NCBI RefSeq assembly: GCF_001418325.1
Contig: NZ_LIPN01000086.1
Location: 1-64,000 of the forward strand
Length of the DNA stretch: 64,000 bases
Direction of reading: 5' to 3'
From: Streptomyces atriruber
Lineage (GTDB): Bacteria > Actinomycetota > Actinomycetes > Streptomycetales > Streptomycetaceae
Below are positions 7,649-16,348 of this stretch, in pieces; the stretch's first letter is position 1, and each line of letters starts with the position of its first letter. The notes under the pieces were generated by a model. The model was not told where the DNA came from. It did not search any database and saw only the letters and a list, made by a program, of their open reading frames with translations. The position numbers were made by a program, and so were the translations under genes.

Positions 7649-8783
7649 CCATGCGCTGGATCTGATTCGTGCCCTCGACGATCTGCAGCACCTTGGCCTC
7701 CCGCATGAGGCGCTCCACGGGGAAGTCCGCGGTGTAGCCGTACCCCCCGAGGACCTGCACGGCGTCCGTCGTCACCTTCATCGCGGCGTCCGTGCACAGC
7801 AGCTTGGCCATGGCCGCCTGCTTGGCGAACGGCCGCCCCGCGTCCCGGAGCCTGGCGGCGGAGAGATAGAGCGCCCGGCCCGCCTCGATCTGCGTCGCCA
7901 TGTCCGCGAGCATGAACCGCAGCCCCTGGAAGTCCGCGATGGGCCGGCCGAACTGGCGCCGCTCGGTCGCGTATGCGATGGCCTCGTCGAGGGCCGCCTG
8001 GGCCACTCCGACCGCACAGGCCGCTATCCCGAGCCGCCCGGAGTCGAGCGCGGAGAGCGCGATGGCGAAGCCCTGGCCCTCGTCGCCGAGGCGCCGGGAG
8101 TCGGGGATGCGCACGCCGTCGAAGTTGATCTGGGCGGTGGGCGAGCCCTTCATGCCCATCTTCTTCTCGGGCACCGCGGCGCTCAGCCCCTCCGCGTCGC
8201 CCGGCACCAGGAAGGCCGTGACGCCACGGGGACCCTCGCCGCCCGTCCGGGCGAGCACCGTGTAGAAGTCGGCGACGCCGCCGTGCGTGATCCAGGCCTT
8301 GGTGCCGCTGATGACCCAGTCGTCGCCGTCCTTGACGGCCTTCGTGCGCAGCGACGCGGCGTCCGATCCCGACGCGGGCTCGGAGAGGCAGTACGCGCCG
8401 AGGAGACCGCCGCCGAGCATGGCGGGCAGGTGATCGCTCTGCTGCTCCTTGGTGCCGTAACCGGCGAGCGCGTGGCAGGAGAGCGAGTGGACGCTGACGC
8501 CGAGACCGACGGTCAGGCGCGCGGCGGCGAGCTCCTCCAGGACCTGGAGGTACACCTCGTACGGCTGGTCGCCGCCGCCGAATTCGGAGTCGTACGGAAG
8601 TCCGAGCAGGCCGGACTCGGAGAGCAGTGTGAAGACCTCGCGGGGAAAACGCCCGGCGTCCTCTTCCTCCGCCGCCTTCGGGGCGATCTCGCGCTGGGCG
8701 ATGTCCCGGACCAGCGAGAGCAGATCCCTGGCCTCATCCGTGGGCAGCTGACGCTCCACCGACTGCGTGATGTGGTCGGGCAT
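7611..8783 (-). CDS. Acyl-CoA dehydrogenase
   Basis: 390-aa FAD enzyme that oxidises an acyl-CoA to the 2,3-enoyl-CoA and hands electrons to electron-transfer flavoprotein. It could be a short/branched-chain acid enzyme of amino-acid degradation or a beta-oxidation enzyme; chain length cannot be read here. Seen: N-terminal helical domain, the signatures YCLSEPASGSDAASL and WITHGGVADFY, middle beta-domain, C-terminal ALDSGRLGIAACAVGVAQAAL and GGYGYTADFPVERLMREAK, and the catalytic base Glu370 in VEGTNQIQR. Length is standard. The start at MPDHITQ has GGAGGAG 8 nt upstream; the 32-residue upstream extension is Arg-rich and rejected. Its 5' flank is the chitinase promoter region. Confidence 0.92.
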   Translation of the reverse strand: MPDHITQSVERQLPTDEARDLLSLVRDIAQREIAPKAAEEEDAGRFPREVFTLLSESGLLGLPYDSEFGGGDQPYEVYLQVLEELAAARLTVGLGVSVHSLSCHALAGYGTKEQQSDHLPAMLGGGLLGAYCLSEPASGSDAASLRTKAVKDGDDWVISGTKAWITHGGVADFYTVLARTGGEGPRGVTAFLVPGDAEGLSAAVPEKKMGMKGSPTAQINFDGVRIPDSRRLGDEGQGFAIALSALDSGRLGIAACAVGVAQAALDEAIAYATERRQFGRPIADFQGLRFMLADMATQIEAGRALYLSAARLRDAGRPFAKQAAMAKLLCTDAAMKVTTDAVQVLGGYGYTADFPVERLMREAKVLQIVEGTNQIQRMVIARHLAGPDSR

Positions 8784-8995
8784 GACGCTCTCCTCCCTGT
8801 GGGGCTGCGGCGGACGCCCGCGCTGGGTGGGGCGGCGCCGCCGGGAAACGTGCCGAGCCGTGGTCTCCTCCCGGGTCACGAAAGCAGCTGACCAGCGGCT
8901 CTGGCGCGTTGAGTATGCCCGATCAGCGGCGACCCGTCACTAGTTAACGACCGCTTACTCGAAAGATAGCTGAAGATCGCTGGTAGCCGGCGGAT

Positions 8996-9037
8996 TGGTA
9001 CGAACCATTGACCGCACTGGTCTAGTCCTCCTACTGT
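8996..9037 (+). promoter_or_regulatory. Chitinase promoter with 12-bp direct repeats
   Basis: Two repeats with starts 22 bp apart: TGGTACGAACCA (8996-9007) and TGGTCTAGTCCT (9018-9029). They resemble the TGGTCCAGACCT direct repeats known in Streptomyces chitinase promoters, which mediate chitin induction, glucose repression and DasR binding. A -35 like TTGACC (9008-9013) sits between them and TACTGT (9032-9037) could be the -10 (spacer 18). The 18-bp string at 9013-9030 recurs exactly before the second chitinase gene. The rest of the 348-bp gap (8784-9131) shows only the divergent 5' flank of the dehydrogenase gene, with an AT-richer stretch at 8940-8970. Confidence 0.8.
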
Positions 9038-9131
9038 TCCCCCGAGCGTCTGAACGCGTTCATGCCAAGTCACACCCGCAGGTCCACAGCACCACTTCCC
9101 CCCTCCCGGTTTCCCCCCACGAGGAGTCAAG

Positions 9132-10376
<1,245 letters not shown>

Positions 10377-10395
10377 CCTCGACCGCACGGTGATC

Positions 10396-10423
10396 GGGGC
10401 GGGGGCCCAGCGGCCCCCGCCCC
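10396..10423 (+). terminator. Terminator of the chitinase gene
   Basis: Perfect 12-bp stem GGGGCGGGGGCC / GGCCCCCGCCCC with the 4-base loop CAGC, followed by TTT. It begins 19 nt after the chitinase stop and also lies just past the stop of the convergent TetR gene, so it could serve both directions. Confidence 0.85.
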
Positions 10424-10439
10424 TTTCGCGTGCGCCCGG

Positions 10440-11063
10440 TCAGGGCCGCGCCGGCGCCGGATACGCCGGTTCGAAGTCCTCGATCACCCGCAGCGTGTCG
10501 CCGAGCGTGCGCACCAGCAGCGAGCCGACCGTCTCGCGCGGCAGCTCCCGGCTGCCGATCCAGTCCAGCGTGACGCCCTCCACGCTGCACAGCCAGCCGA
10601 TCAGGGCCGTGCGCGCCAGCTGCGGGATGTCCTTGCGGCCGTACGCACCTTCGGCGATCGCCCCGATCAGCGCCTCGCGCACCCCGTCCCGTATCGCGTG
10701 CACCTCGGCGTCGAATCCGACGCCGCCGCTGATGATCGTGCGGTACGCCGCCTGGTGGTGCTCGGCGTAGCGCAGATAGCCGTCGACGGTGCGCTGCACC
10801 CGCTCCACGGGCGGCAGGTCGTCGTGGCGTCCGGCGCGGGCCACCAGGTCGGCGACGGAGTCCTCGATGATCGCCAGGTAGTAGCCGCGCTTGGACTTGA
10901 AGTAGTAGTAGATCAGCCCTTTGGCGACGCCCGCGTGCTTCGCGATGTCGTCCATGGACAGCGCGTCGTAGGACGTGTCGGCGAACAACTTCCGGCCGAT
11001 GGCGATGAGTTCGGCACGGCGCGCCGCCGAGCGGTCGGTGCCGCGCTGTTGACTATTATTCAA
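10440..11063 (-). CDS. TetR family transcriptional regulator (TTG start)
   Basis: 207-aa one-component repressor. The N-terminal helix-turn-helix is clear (IGRKLFADTSYDALSMDDIAKHAGV, then the recognition helix region AKGLIYYYFKSKRGYYLAI), followed by an all-helical ligand domain with no recognisable ligand. There is no in-frame ATG or GTG near the domain start; the only sensible start is TTG at 11061-11063, preceded by TAGGGC four bases upstream, possibly a -10 of a near-leaderless mRNA. It is divergent from the DUF6230 operon, with 142 bp between, and is probably its regulator and its own (inference). The palindrome at 11049-11063 covers its first codons. Confidence 0.85.
   Translation of the reverse strand: MNNSQQRGTDRSAARRAELIAIGRKLFADTSYDALSMDDIAKHAGVAKGLIYYYFKSKRGYYLAIIEDSVADLVARAGRHDDLPPVERVQRTVDGYLRYAEHHQAAYRTIISGGVGFDAEVHAIRDGVREALIGAIAEGAYGRKDIPQLARTALIGWLCSVEGVTLDWIGSRELPRETVGSLLVRTLGDTLRVIEDFEPAYPAPARP
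11049..11063. promoter_or_regulatory. Palindrome over the TetR gene start
   Basis: TTGACTATTATTCAA matches its own reverse complement at 12 of 15 positions (TTGAnTAnTAnTCAA). It is unusually AT-rich for this DNA and overlaps the first five codons of the TetR gene, a position from which a bound dimer would block initiation. A likely autoregulatory operator, unproven. Confidence 0.45.
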
Positions 11064-11205
11064 TTCCGGCCCTAGTCTCCAACTGCCTCGGGATCGACCG
11101 CAGTATGGCAGAACGGTGCCATCTGCCGGTCCGGCTCCCGGCGGCTCTTCACGCACTCCCCTTACGCACGCTTGGCGACGCGGAACGACGTACGGGAGGA
11201 AGACA

Positions 11206-11820
11206 GTGAACGCAGCACGCACCGCGTTACGCGAGGGCAGAACCTCCTGGAAGAAGACGGCCGTCGTGGCCCTGCCGGCCGTCCTGGCCGTCGGCGTGAT
11301 GGCCTCCGTGATGGCCGAGGGCGCGCTCGCCGCGTCCTTCGCGGTCTCCGGCACCAGCTTCCAGGTGTCCTCCGGGAAACTCACCAGCCAGGGCCTTTCC
11401 TCGTACGTACAGACGGACCGGGACATCGACGGCAAGGGGCACCCGGTGGCGCTCCTCGGGATCGGTGACGCGACCCTCTCCGACATCTGCCAGGCCGCCG
11501 AGGTCAAGACCCCGGTGGGGACCGTCGTGTTCAAACTGACCGCGGGCGGCGACGCGGGCAACGTCACCGCGAGCAACCTCATCATCGACGGCGAGGACCT
11601 GGTCGGCGACGCCCGCTTCGGCACCGCGCAGATCGGCCGGGACGCCTCGACGCTCGACGAAGTGCCCGGCATCAAGGGCGAGAAGGGCAAGTTCGGGCTG
11701 CAGGCCGGGGACATCACGGTCTCCGGCGTGAAGTCGCACGCCTGGTCGGCGACGGGCGGCAACTTCCGGCTCAAGGGCATGCGGGTCGACGTCAGCCTCG
11801 GCGGCAAGAAGTGCTTCTGA
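11206..11820 (+). CDS. DUF6230 family protein
   Basis: 204-aa protein of a conserved but uncharacterised streptomycete family. The start is GTG with GGGAGGA 6 nt upstream. Seen: a basic N-terminus (REGRTSWKKTAVVAL), one hydrophobic segment (about residues 19-42, VALPAVLAVGVMASVMAEGALA) acting as signal or anchor, then a beta-rich extracytoplasmic domain of small residues and Gly/Asp (ASNLIIDGEDLVGDARFG). A single cysteine lies in DICQAAEV and another is the penultimate residue. The last 10 bases overlap the next gene, so the pair is translationally coupled. The family always seems to occur with DUF6114 partners; function is unknown, probably at the cell surface. Confidence 0.8.
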   Translation: MNAARTALREGRTSWKKTAVVALPAVLAVGVMASVMAEGALAASFAVSGTSFQVSSGKLTSQGLSSYVQTDRDIDGKGHPVALLGIGDATLSDICQAAEVKTPVGTVVFKLTAGGDAGNVTASNLIIDGEDLVGDARFGTAQIGRDASTLDEVPGIKGEKGKFGLQAGDITVSGVKSHAWSATGGNFRLKGMRVDVSLGGKKCF

Positions 11821-12806
11821 CCGGCGGCGGCAGCAGCGGGGTACGGCCCTTTCGCCGGGACGGCGGCGGCCCGCTCGACCGGCGGCTGCCGTGGCCCGAC
11901 CAGCGCCGGGTCGTCCGCAGATGGCGGCGCACCCGGCCGTTCTGGGCCGGTCTGCTGATGATCCTCGGCGGCGCCGAGCTGCTCCTGATCCCGCTGTCGC
12001 CGCTGACCGTGCTCGTCAGTCTGGGACTCGGCGGGATCGCGGCCCTCGGCATCGGCATCGCCCTCGTGGTGGCCGGGCTCTTCCTGTGGCTGCTGCCGCA
12101 CACGCACCACTACGTGAGCGTCAACGCCCTGATCCTCTCCGTGCTCTCGTTCGCGGCCACAAACCTCGGCGGGTTCCTCGTCGGCATGCTGCTCGGCATC
12201 GCGGGCAGCGCCATGGGGTTCGCCTGGACGCCGGTGCCGCAGGAGGCCGAGGAGGATCCGGCGCGTCCCAGGGTGCGCGACGGACAGGGCACCCGGACGC
12301 TGGCCGTGCTGCTGCCCGTGGTGATCGCCGCCGGGCTCGTCGCGCACGCCGCACCGGCGAAGGCGGACCCGGTGACGGCGGCCCCGGCGGACGCGATCGT
12401 CGCACCGCGCGTGCCGCCGACCGTCACCACCACGCTCTTCGCGCCCCAGGGCTTCCTCCTGGCGGGCGTCCGGGACATCCCGACCGCCGACGGGCCGCTG
12501 AAGGTCATGGTGCTGCGGATGAAGGCCGCCTCGCTCACCGACTACCGGCTCGCCACCCGCGACGGCAAGCAGGAACTGGCGCTGGGCGCCGACACGCTGG
12601 ACCTGAGCGGCGAGGTCACCCTCTATCTGACCAAGTTCCGGGGGTGTCTGGAGGGCATCCTCTGTCTGACCTTCACGCCCGACAAGCTGCCGGTGCCGCC
12701 CGTCGTGCCGCCCTTCGTCTTCATGACGGACGTGAGCGCCGAGCAGGCCCTGGTCACCTCGGACTCGATCGTGGCGGGCGGACTCACCCTGCGGGCCTCG
12801 GCATGA
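11811..12806 (+). CDS. DUF6114 domain membrane protein
   Basis: 331-aa membrane protein coupled to the DUF6230 gene by a 10-base overlap, GTG start. Seen: Arg/Gly/Pro-rich cytoplasmic N-terminus with RRWRRTRPFWAGLL, a block of about four transmembrane helices (residues 44-140, rich in Leu/Gly/Ile), a charged loop, another hydrophobic stretch (LAVLLPVVIAAGLVAHAAPAKA, signal-like), then an extracytoplasmic beta-rich domain with a cysteine pair in FRGCLEGILCLTF. The DUF6114 part is the N-terminal membrane block. The fused exported domain resembles DUF6230 in tone (small, acidic, Val/Leu-rich), which suggests the two surface domains interact (inference). No known activity. Confidence 0.8.
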   Translation: MLLTGGGSSGVRPFRRDGGGPLDRRLPWPDQRRVVRRWRRTRPFWAGLLMILGGAELLLIPLSPLTVLVSLGLGGIAALGIGIALVVAGLFLWLLPHTHHYVSVNALILSVLSFAATNLGGFLVGMLLGIAGSAMGFAWTPVPQEAEEDPARPRVRDGQGTRTLAVLLPVVIAAGLVAHAAPAKADPVTAAPADAIVAPRVPPTVTTTLFAPQGFLLAGVRDIPTADGPLKVMVLRMKAASLTDYRLATRDGKQELALGADTLDLSGEVTLYLTKFRGCLEGILCLTFTPDKLPVPPVVPPFVFMTDVSAEQALVTSDSIVAGGLTLRASA

Positions 12807-13717
12807 TCCAGATCCAGGCCGCACTGTTCTGGGCGTACGCGATCGGCGCGACGTTCGCCCTCTCCGCCGCGCGCCAGCTGCAGGTGTGGGAGCGGATCAA
12901 CGCGGGCGAGGGCCCGCGCACCCGCAGCAGGGCCGCCAACCCCTACCTGGCGCTCACGGGGCTCTTCGCCGCCGTCCTCATGGTCCCGACGGGACTCTTC
13001 CTGCTCTGGCAGAACCCGTCCTGGTCGACCATGCACGTGGCGGACGGCCACGAGGGCGTGTGGGCGGGGTTCGTGCTGTTCTACGCGGGCGGGATACCGG
13101 TGGCCGCGATCCTCGGGTTCCTGGTGGCGCAGGGCCTGGTGCTCGTGGGGGCCGGCTACTGGGCGTACCTCCAGTGTGTCGGAGGGTACTTCCTGCTGTT
13201 CGGGACGCTGATCCACGGCTGGGACGGCAAGGGGTACGAGCGGTTCTTCTCGTCCGGCGCCGGGGACTTCGCCGACTGGCCGCGGGACAGCGTCGTCAAC
13301 CACGTACTGGACTTCGTGACGTCCGGGACGTTCCTCGCGCTGCTGCTCTTCGGGGCCGCGGTGATCGGCACCATGCTGGTGACCGAGATCGGCTGGCTCA
13401 TGGAGGGCTGGTCGCTGCCCGGCGCCGACGAGGACCGCAAGGTGCCGCACCTCATGGCCATCGCCATCGCGGCGGCCGGGGTGTACGGCCTGCCCTTCGT
13501 GGGCGCGCTCTTCGCGAGCGTGCTGGTGCGGCTCGTCGGCGGGTGGCTCGGACTGCCGCTGTTCGCGGTCGTGGCGGGCCTCACGCTGCTGCACGGGCGC
13601 TCGCCGGTGCGGTGGCTGTACGGCCTGGTGGGCGTGCCGGGGCGGCACTGGCGGGCCGGCCTCGACGCGGCCGGCGGCGGTCAGGAGGGCGGCGTCACAA
13701 CAGACCGGTCTGCGTGA
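12803..13717 (+). CDS. Polytopic membrane protein, unknown
   Basis: 304-aa integral membrane protein starting at ATG that overlaps the DUF6114 stop (ATGA), so it is the third coupled gene of the operon. About six or seven hydrophobic helices, beginning at residue 1 (MIQIQAALFWAYAIGATFAL). Large loops contain aromatic/acidic stretches (IHGWDGKGYERFFSSGAGDF). I do not recognise a family; the pattern of a hydrophobic block with conserved His, Trp and Asp in loops could suit a quinone- or haem-associated protein, but no ligand motif is clear. The C-terminus is Gly-rich and soluble. Its last 23 bases overlap the convergent 48-aa gene. Confidence 0.75.
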   Translation: MIQIQAALFWAYAIGATFALSAARQLQVWERINAGEGPRTRSRAANPYLALTGLFAAVLMVPTGLFLLWQNPSWSTMHVADGHEGVWAGFVLFYAGGIPVAAILGFLVAQGLVLVGAGYWAYLQCVGGYFLLFGTLIHGWDGKGYERFFSSGAGDFADWPRDSVVNHVLDFVTSGTFLALLLFGAAVIGTMLVTEIGWLMEGWSLPGADEDRKVPHLMAIAIAAAGVYGLPFVGALFASVLVRLVGGWLGLPLFAVVAGLTLLHGRSPVRWLYGLVGVPGRHWRAGLDAAGGGQEGGVTTDRSA

Positions 13718-13841
13718 CGAGCATCGCGAGGACGACGACGAGGGTCCAGCCCGCGAAGTGCTCCAGCAGGTTCGGCCCGTCGTCCTTGGGGCCGCCGGTG
13801 CGGGCCTTCGCTCGGACGGCGGTGGCAGAGGTCGCGGTCAT
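13695..13841 (-). CDS. SCO1431 family small membrane protein
   Basis: 48-aa protein: a basic N-terminus (MTATSATAVRAKARTGGPKDDGP) and one C-terminal membrane helix ending LAMLVTQTGLL. This matches the small SCO1431-type family of streptomycete single-helix membrane proteins (established family, unknown role). Start chosen at MTATS, which gives the normal length; a longer frame upstream lacks a ribosome site. GAGAA lies 7 nt before the ATG. It converges with the membrane protein operon and is divergent from the M1 peptidase gene, sharing the 227-bp interval that holds the long inverted repeat. Confidence 0.8.
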   Translation of the reverse strand: MTATSATAVRAKARTGGPKDDGPNLLEHFAGWTLVVVLAMLVTQTGLL

Positions 13842-14004
13842 GTCGTTCTCACTGACGTTCGTCTGGCAGGGATCCCCCACGAGGTCCCGGTGCTGACTCC
13901 ACCCCACGGGACCCCTCCACCTTGCCAGCCGGAGGCGCTCTTGAGGGAGAGACCTTGGTCACCCCCGCACGGCCCACAACTCTGCCGTCACGCTGCGCGT
14001 CTAA

Positions 14005-14037
14005 GTACGGACGGCGGGGTATCTCCCCCGTCCGTAC
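14005..14037. repeat. Long inverted repeat before the M1 peptidase gene
   Basis: GTACGGACGG (14005-14014) and CCGTCCGTAC (14028-14037) are a perfect 10-bp inverted repeat, with GGG/CCC able to extend the stem inside the 13-base loop. It ends 31 bp before the peptidase start and lies between two divergent promoters. It could be an operator or an mRNA hairpin in the 5' leader; it is not placed to end either gene. Confidence 0.6.
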
Positions 14038-14068
14038 GCCCGTGCACCGTACGACCGAGAGGTTTCCG

Positions 14069-15550
14069 ATGAGCACGAACCGGACGACGACCCGCCGTGG
14101 GGCGCGGCTCGCCCTCGCCGCCGCGATCACCGCGACGGTGGCCCTCACCGCCCCGGTCTCGCAGGCCGCGCCGGCCGCCGCCGAGAAGCCGTCACCGGGT
14201 GCGCCCGGTCTCGGCGACCCGATGTTCCCGCTGGACGGGAACGGGGGCTACCGGGTGGAGCGCTACTACCTGGACTTCGACTGGCAGGCGCCGAAGACCC
14301 CCTTCGAGGCGACGACCACGATCAAGGCACGGTCCACCCAGGCGCTGTCCCGCTTCAATCTGGACTTCGGCGGCAACACCCTGCACAAGGTCACCGTGAA
14401 CGGCTCCGCGGCCGGCACGTCGCGCGAGGGCGACGAGCTGACGGTGACCCCCAAATCCCCGATCGGCAAGGGGAGTTCCTTCACGGTCGAGGTCACCTAC
14501 ACCGCCGACCCGACACAGACCAGACATCGCGACGACGCCATCGAGGACTACGGCTGGATCCCCACGCCGGACGGCACGGTGGTCTACCCGCAGCCGAACG
14601 GCTCGCGGCTGATCTTCCCCGGCAACGACCATCCGAGCCAGCGCGCGCCGATCACCTTCCGCATCACGACCCCGGCCGACCGCACGGCCGTCGCCAACGG
14701 CAGGCTGGTCTCGCGCACCGCGCGCCCCGACGGCCGGGTGCGCTGGACGTACGACTCCGAGCAGCCGCTCTCCACCCAGCTGGTGCAGCTGGCCGTCGGC
14801 AAGTTCCAGCTGGTCGACAGCGAGGGACCGGGCGGCATCCCGCTGCGCGACGTCGTCCCGGACGCGCTGGTGGAGCCGACCGCCGCCTACCGCGAGCTCA
14901 CCCCCGACCATCTGGAGTGGCTGCAGGAGAGGCTCGGCCCGTACCCCTTCAACCGCTACGGCCTGCTGGTCGGCGACACCGACCTCGGCGTGGCCCTGGA
15001 GACGCAGACCCTGTCGCTCGTCCCGAAGGCCGACCTGCTCGGCACGAAGGTGGACGCCGAGCGGAACATGGTGCACGAGCTGACCCACCAGTGGTTCGGC
15101 GACAGCGTGGCCCTCAAGGGCTGGTCCGACCTGTGGCTGAGCGAGGGGCACGCCCGCTTCTACGAACGGGAGTACTCCGAGCAGCACGGCGGGGACAGCT
15201 TCGAGGCCGCCATGAAGACCGCCTACCAGGCCCACGACCAGTGGCGCAGGGACTACGGCGCCCCCGCGGAGCCGACCGAGCCGAACCTCTTCAAGCGCAT
15301 GCGGTACGACGGATCGGCCCTGGTCCTGTACGCGCTGCGCGAGCAGGTCGGCGACGCGACGTTCCAGAAGATCGAGCGCGCCTGGGTGAGCGGCCTCAAG
15401 GGGCGCACGGCGAGCACGCAGCAGTTCGTGGACCTGGCGTCGAAGGTCGCGGGCGAGGACCTGGAGGGCTTCCTGCACCCCTGGCTGTACGGCTCCAAGA
15501 CCCCGCCGATGCCGGGGCACCCCGACTGGGTGGTGGATCCGGCCGTCTGA
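14069..15550 (+). CDS. Secreted M1 family metallopeptidase
   Basis: 493-aa exported zinc aminopeptidase-like enzyme. A signal peptide (residues 1-34, basic TTTRRGARL then AAAITATVALTAPVSQAAPA) precedes an N-terminal beta domain and a thermolysin-like catalytic domain. Zinc site: His336-Glu337-Leu-Thr-His340 (HELTHQW) and Glu359 19 residues on (WLSEGHARF), exactly the M1 spacing. The exopeptidase GxMEN motif is replaced by GVALETQT, as in other secreted short M1 members, so strict aminopeptidase activity is doubtful. There is no C-terminal HEAT domain; length is about half that of full PepN. Start at ATG (MSTNRTTT) with GAGAGG 5-9 nt upstream. A perfect hairpin follows 24 nt after the stop. 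Confidence 0.9.
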   Translation: MSTNRTTTRRGARLALAAAITATVALTAPVSQAAPAAAEKPSPGAPGLGDPMFPLDGNGGYRVERYYLDFDWQAPKTPFEATTTIKARSTQALSRFNLDFGGNTLHKVTVNGSAAGTSREGDELTVTPKSPIGKGSSFTVEVTYTADPTQTRHRDDAIEDYGWIPTPDGTVVYPQPNGSRLIFPGNDHPSQRAPITFRITTPADRTAVANGRLVSRTARPDGRVRWTYDSEQPLSTQLVQLAVGKFQLVDSEGPGGIPLRDVVPDALVEPTAAYRELTPDHLEWLQERLGPYPFNRYGLLVGDTDLGVALETQTLSLVPKADLLGTKVDAERNMVHELTHQWFGDSVALKGWSDLWLSEGHARFYEREYSEQHGGDSFEAAMKTAYQAHDQWRRDYGAPAEPTEPNLFKRMRYDGSALVLYALREQVGDATFQKIERAWVSGLKGRTASTQQFVDLASKVAGEDLEGFLHPWLYGSKTPPMPGHPDWVVDPAV

Positions 15551-15574
15551 GGAGGGCCGCCGACCTGACGCCCC

Positions 15575-15602
15575 GTGCCCGCCCCCACCAGGGGGCGGGC
15601 AC
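15575..15602 (+). terminator. Terminator of the M1 peptidase gene
   Basis: Perfect 12-bp stem GTGCCCGCCCCC / GGGGGCGGGCAC with the loop ACCA. No T-tract follows, as is common for streptomycete terminators. Confidence 0.85.
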
Positions 15603-15783
15603 GCACGCATGGCGCCCCGCTCCCCGCGGCCCCGCCCCTACAGGAGAGATCCACATGGCCTAAAGACACGGTGGAGTCCGTGTCAGGGCCCCGGCCTCCG
15701 CGCCCCGAACGCTGACTAGGCTTGCGCCACGCGCTGTGATCGCGTTGATGCCGACCTGCGGGCGACACGAAGGGAACGGGCAA

Positions 15784-16341
15784 GTGCAGCCGGACGAGCG
15801 GGACTTAGAAGGTCAAACGCCGATGGGTGCGGTCTGGCGGACGGTCGTCGAAGGGGTCACGGGCTCGATGGCCTACATCGCCGACCGGCACTGGAACGTC
15901 GTGGCGTGCAACGACGAGTTCAGAGCACTCATCCCGGACGGCGATCCGCCGGCCAACATCATGCGGTGGATGCTCCTGGACGACCGGGTCCGGAACAAGA
16001 TCCTGCTGAACTGGACCGAGGACTGGGCGCGCGGCGCCTGCCCGGCGCTGCGCCGGGCCGTCACGAACCACCCGGCCGACCCGACGCTCATCGACCTGGC
16101 GAGCGAGGTGCGGCGCGATCCCCTGGCGGGGCCCATCTATCTGGCGACCGCGGCCTCCCATCCCTTGCATCCCGACGGTGCCGTGCGGCAGGTCAACCAC
16201 CCCACGAAGGGCCCCGGCTGGGTGATCGCGTCCGCCGCCAACCCGCTCCCGGAGATCGACTCGATGTTCGTGATGATGCAGTACCGGCCGGGCGAGATCC
16301 GCCCGCACCAGCCACCGCCGCTGAGCACGAACGCCCGATGA
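15784..16341 (+). CDS. MmyB-like ligand-binding/PAS-like protein without HTH
   Basis: 185-aa soluble protein resembling the ligand-binding domain that follows the helix-turn-helix in MmyB-type regulators (AYIADRHWNVVACNDEFRALI, RWMLLDDRVRNKILLNWTED, then a C-terminal strand FVMMQYRPGE). The DNA-binding domain itself is absent: only about 30 residues precede the domain. GTG start chosen because GAAGGGAA lies about 8 nt upstream; an in-frame ATG further up has no such site. It could act as a sensor partner for another regulator or have been recruited for small-molecule (possibly fatty acid) binding. It converges on the C39 peptidase gene 7 bp away. Confidence 0.6.
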   Translation: MQPDERDLEGQTPMGAVWRTVVEGVTGSMAYIADRHWNVVACNDEFRALIPDGDPPANIMRWMLLDDRVRNKILLNWTEDWARGACPALRRAVTNHPADPTLIDLASEVRRDPLAGPIYLATAASHPLHPDGAVRQVNHPTKGPGWVIASAANPLPEIDSMFVMMQYRPGEIRPHQPPPLSTNAR

Positions 16342-16348
16342 CGGTTGC

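Noticed and set aside
10440..12824. 794-codon minus-strand frame read as one protein
   Set aside because: Only the first 207 codons at its downstream end form the TetR gene; the rest lies opposite DUF6230 and DUF6114 genes with proven motifs.
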